Shown here piece after piece: positions 5,686 to 7,817 of a DNA stretch of 7,817 bases (position 1 is its first letter; every line of letters begins with the position of its first letter). The position numbers were made by a program, and so were the translations under genes. The stretch lies in assembly GCA_023405135.1 (NCBI GenBank), contig JAEXYZ010000072.1:1-7817 (forward strand), read 5' to 3'. The notes beneath the pieces are model-generated. The model did not search any database. It was not told where the DNA came from and worked only from the letters and a program-made list of their open reading frames with translations. The DNA comes from Bacillota bacterium. Its GTDB lineage: Bacteria > Bacillota > Bacilli > Bacillales_A > Planococcaceae.

Positions 5686-7209
5686 TTAACTTTTCCAATT
5701 ATTTTGTGTTTTAATAACCTCAAAAGGACGCATCATTTCATAATCCTCAATGCCACACATATCGCCCAGTGTATGGTCCAAAACGGGCAATAATGGATGT
5801 AACATAACCAAAGGGGGCTTGAACAGTATCTTTTAATCCTTCCTCATAAGGGTTTGGAGGAATTGGTGGTCCAGTAAAAATTAAGATTCCTTCATTCTCG
5901 TATTGAGTTACATCAAATGGTTGCCGTTCAAGAATTTGAAAATCAACCAAATGAAGATGAATCGGATGAGGATCATCATCGATTAAATTTATAATTCTCC
6001 AAATTTCAGTAGTATTGACTTCAATTTTTTCAGAAATTCGATCTATCCACATTTTTCCATCCAATAAATTCAAGGAACGACCAAACTGATCTTTCGTTCT
6101 AACAAGGGTTAAATCCCTCGTTCTTTTTGCCATAACCTTTGTAAGTCTGTCGATTTTCCCTAAATAATAGGGAAGTGAGCTAGTATGGGTATTGTTTAAT
6201 GGAATTGTTACTTTAAATTGCATGATTTCAGCTGTTTCTGGAGACGCATTTTTAGTGATATTTTTTAAAATAATGTTATGCCCAAAATATTGAGAGAAAT
6301 CAATAATAACATCAATGCGCTCAGCACTTGAAAGTATAAACTCATTTATTTTTATTGTTTTCTCAAGTAAACCACCATCCGAGCCAATTTGATAAAAGGG
6401 CTGATTTGTGTCTAATTTTAATGTTAGGATTCGACTGTTTGAAGCGTTTAAAATTCGAAACCGATATTTTCTTGGTTCAACCTTTAAATATGGATAAACT
6501 TTCCCGTTTACTAAAATGGTATCTGCATCAAAAGGAGTAACCAAAGAAGGAGAAGGAAGCATTTTATCATTTGAATCTGGTGTACTAGGATAGAAAAGTG
6601 ATCCGTCTGGATTGAATGAACGATCCACAATTAAAAGTGGAATTTCATATTTCCCCTTTGGTAGATTAAGAGAATGTTCATGCATGTCACGAATGAGATA
6701 GAAACCAGCAAGTCCAGCATAAATGTTTAGCCTTGTAATACCAATTGTGTGGTCATGATACCATAATGCAGTTGCACGTTCATCGTTTGGATATGAATAA
6801 ATTTCTCGCTGAAATAAAGGTCCCGTCTCTTTAAAATTTCTTGTAAACGATGCCTCTGGATATCCATCGCTATGAGAAGGTGTCTTTCCCCCATGTAAAT
6901 GCACTACCGTTCTCCCCTCAGGAAGAGGATTTCAGAACCATGAATTGTTTTATCAACAGGAAGAAAATGCTTATCTGGTAAATTGTTTATCCACTTAACA
7001 AAAATCTTTTCATTTCTCATTACTTCGAAAGTTGGTCCTGGAAATGTGCCATTATAGCCCCACAAGAGAGTTGGTTCGAGATCTCTATGAAGCTTTTGTG
7101 AAAATTCTTCCATTGTAACTTCGTAATATGAACTATTGTTTACTTTCTTCTTTGGAAATAAAATGTTTGGAATAGGTAGTTCGTCGGCAAATTTTTGTAA
7201 CTGTAATAT
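5686..7209 (-). pseudogene. cotA: CotA-like multicopper oxidase (spore coat laccase), inactivated
   Basis: An intact homologue (B. subtilis CotA, 513 residues) is a four-copper laccase in the outer spore coat. Reading leftward, the frame opens with LQLQKFADELPIP and continues through YYEVTMEE, HRDLEPTLLWGYNG, a frameshift near 6919-6932, then VVHLHGG, SDGYPEA, LWYHDH, LVNGKVYPYLKVEPRKYRFR, IGSDGGL, HPIHLHLVDF and GPYTGRYVWH, where it hits TGA. Expected next is CHILEH. Instead GAG GAT TAT GAA ATG ATG (EDYEMMRPFEV) follows in another frame, ending at TAA (5686-5688). About 17 bp are missing, along with the type 1 Cys, a type 3 His and the second type 1 His. The copper ligand motifs HLHGG, WYHDH and HPIHLH survive. 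The initiator position is ATA (7207-7209). Undoing the two indels gives a frame of about 513 codons, the expected length. It converges on oxdD and shares its terminator. Confidence 0.9.
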
Positions 7210-7224
7210 TTGAAATACCTCCTT
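7207..7224 (-). promoter_or_regulatory. Perfect Shine-Dalgarno of cotA placed 8 nt before an ATA codon
   Basis: On the - strand AAGGAGG (7218-7224) is followed after 8 nt (TATTTCAA) by ATA (7207-7209), in frame with the oxidase N-terminus. The peptide from there (x-LQLQKFADELPIP) aligns with the B. subtilis CotA start MTLEKFVDALPIP, so this is where ATG is expected. No ATG, GTG, TTG or CTG occurs in frame until the ATG at 7111-7113, 32 codons further on. Confidence 0.65.
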
Positions 7225-7240
7225 ACCATATAGGTTACTG

Positions 7241-7249
7241 AATTTTATG
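7241..7249 (-). promoter_or_regulatory. Weak candidate sporulation-type -10 element for cotA
   Basis: The - strand reads CATAAAATT, close to the sigma-K -10 pattern CATANNNTA with one mismatch. It lies about 17 nt upstream of the Shine-Dalgarno. No AC dinucleotide stands at the usual 16-17 bp upstream spacing, so support is thin. It is listed because cotA is sigma-K dependent in B. subtilis. The rest of the gap between the two divergent genes (7225-7376) is AT-rich and holds nothing else I can support. Confidence 0.2.
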
Positions 7250-7376
7250 TAAGAATATTTCTAAATAGAAGTGTTAATAGTGCAAAACCTAAATTTTAGT
7301 AATTATAGGAATTAATTGTAACCTTTTTTCGTTTCAATCGTAACAGAGTATTGAAATGAAAAGGATGTGATTCATT

Positions 7377-7817
7377 ATGTTAGCCTTAAAGCCTAAACAT
7401 CGAAGTCCTATTAGAATAATCCTTGGAAAAATATTTTTTCGCATAAAGAGATATTTAGAATGGTTTACCGGAAAACAAAAATTTGCTTTGGAACACCATT
7501 CAACTTTAATGGAACATAAAGTTTTCTCACATAAATCAATGTTACTTCGCGAATTAAAGGATGTGGAAATGTGGCTACAGCATAATAAAGTGAAGAACCT
7601 TAAAATTGCAACTAAAAAGTTAAATAGAATTGTCATAAAGCCAGGTGAAACCTTTTCTTATTGGCGGTTGCTAGGGAATACAACAAAAAGAAATATAAAT
7701 GCTAACTTAATAATGTACAGTAATGATCGTTTAAATATGTACAGTTTCGACAATAAGCTACATAATATTCCTGAGGTGGAATGTTATGTATATGAAAATT
7801 GACGTAAATACAAATAT
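7377..7817 (+). pseudogene. VanW-family protein, internally deleted and frameshifted (runs off the window)
   Basis: The first 100 or so residues are typical of the VanW family (named from the vanB glycopeptide-resistance cluster; molecular function not established): HKSMLLRELKDVEMWLQHNK, LKIATKKLNRIVIKPGETFS and YWRLLGNTTKR. The family normally continues with a glycine-rich segment containing GGGLCQ(L/M)SN and then a HSYDVFPD-type stretch. Here only about 15 unrelated residues follow before YSFDNK, which I align to YDVFPDSNR, and then ECYVYEN, aligned to the CVYNY region. The frame then stops at TGA (7800-7802). A one-base shift in the A-run at 7795-7798 restores IDVNTN, resembling the family's YIDLQ stretch, so decayed coding sequence reaches the window end. 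The start is the ATG with AAGGATGTGA at 7361-7370. Family members are usually about 270 residues, against 141 codons here. It is divergent from cotA, and a functional link is not apparent. Confidence 0.7.

Noticed and set aside
6355..6540. 61-codon + strand open frame opposite cotA
   Set aside because: It is the antisense shadow of the oxidase coding sequence.
7334..7636. 100-codon - strand open frame opposite the VanW-like gene
   Set aside because: It is antisense to conserved VanW-family sequence, with no recognisable domain.

Overview
The window is AT-rich and has Bacillaceae hallmarks: strong AAGGAGG-type ribosome binding sites, a CcpA-type cre box, a CitS/CitT-like two-component system beside a CitMHS citrate transporter, and relatives of two B. 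subtilis spore coat proteins (OxdD and CotA). A spore-forming Bacillus or close relative is the best reading. The species cannot be fixed from this sequence.

Left edge (1-286): there is at most the 3' end of an unidentified gene (about 1-33). It is followed by AT-rich leader DNA with small repeats.

Citrate module (287-4114, + strand, apparently intact): a CitA/DcuS-type sensor histidine kinase overlaps its CitT-like response regulator by 4 bp. A strong terminator ends that operon. Next comes a regulated promoter, with a cre box over its -35 and TGAACA-type half-sites upstream, and then the CitMHS transporter, which has its own terminator. The inferred circuit is: external citrate is sensed by the kinase, the phosphorylated regulator activates the transporter promoter, and CcpA represses it when preferred sugars are present.

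Decaying spore-coat segment (4387-7209): a bicupin oxalate decarboxylase (OxdD-like, + strand) converges on a CotA-like multicopper oxidase (- strand), with a shared bidirectional terminator between them. Both reading frames start, by homology and by Shine-Dalgarno spacing, at an ATA codon where ATG is expected, and neither has another plausible start nearby. The oxdD frame is otherwise intact with all metal ligands, although its catalytic lid carries Asp where OxdC has Glu162. The cotA copy is a clear pseudogene. It has a frameshift near 6919-6932 and a small deletion (about 17 bp) near 5747-5752 that removes the Cys-His copper-binding motif.

Right edge (7377-7817): a VanW-family gene has a well-conserved N-terminal half, lacks the family's central GGGLCQ-type segment, and is frameshifted near 7795-7798. 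It is probably another pseudogene and runs off the window. Overall, an intact citrate-uptake module sits beside a run of three damaged genes. I see no mobile element, CRISPR array, tRNA or rRNA, and no convincing new system. The paired ATA start codons are the most unusual observation.
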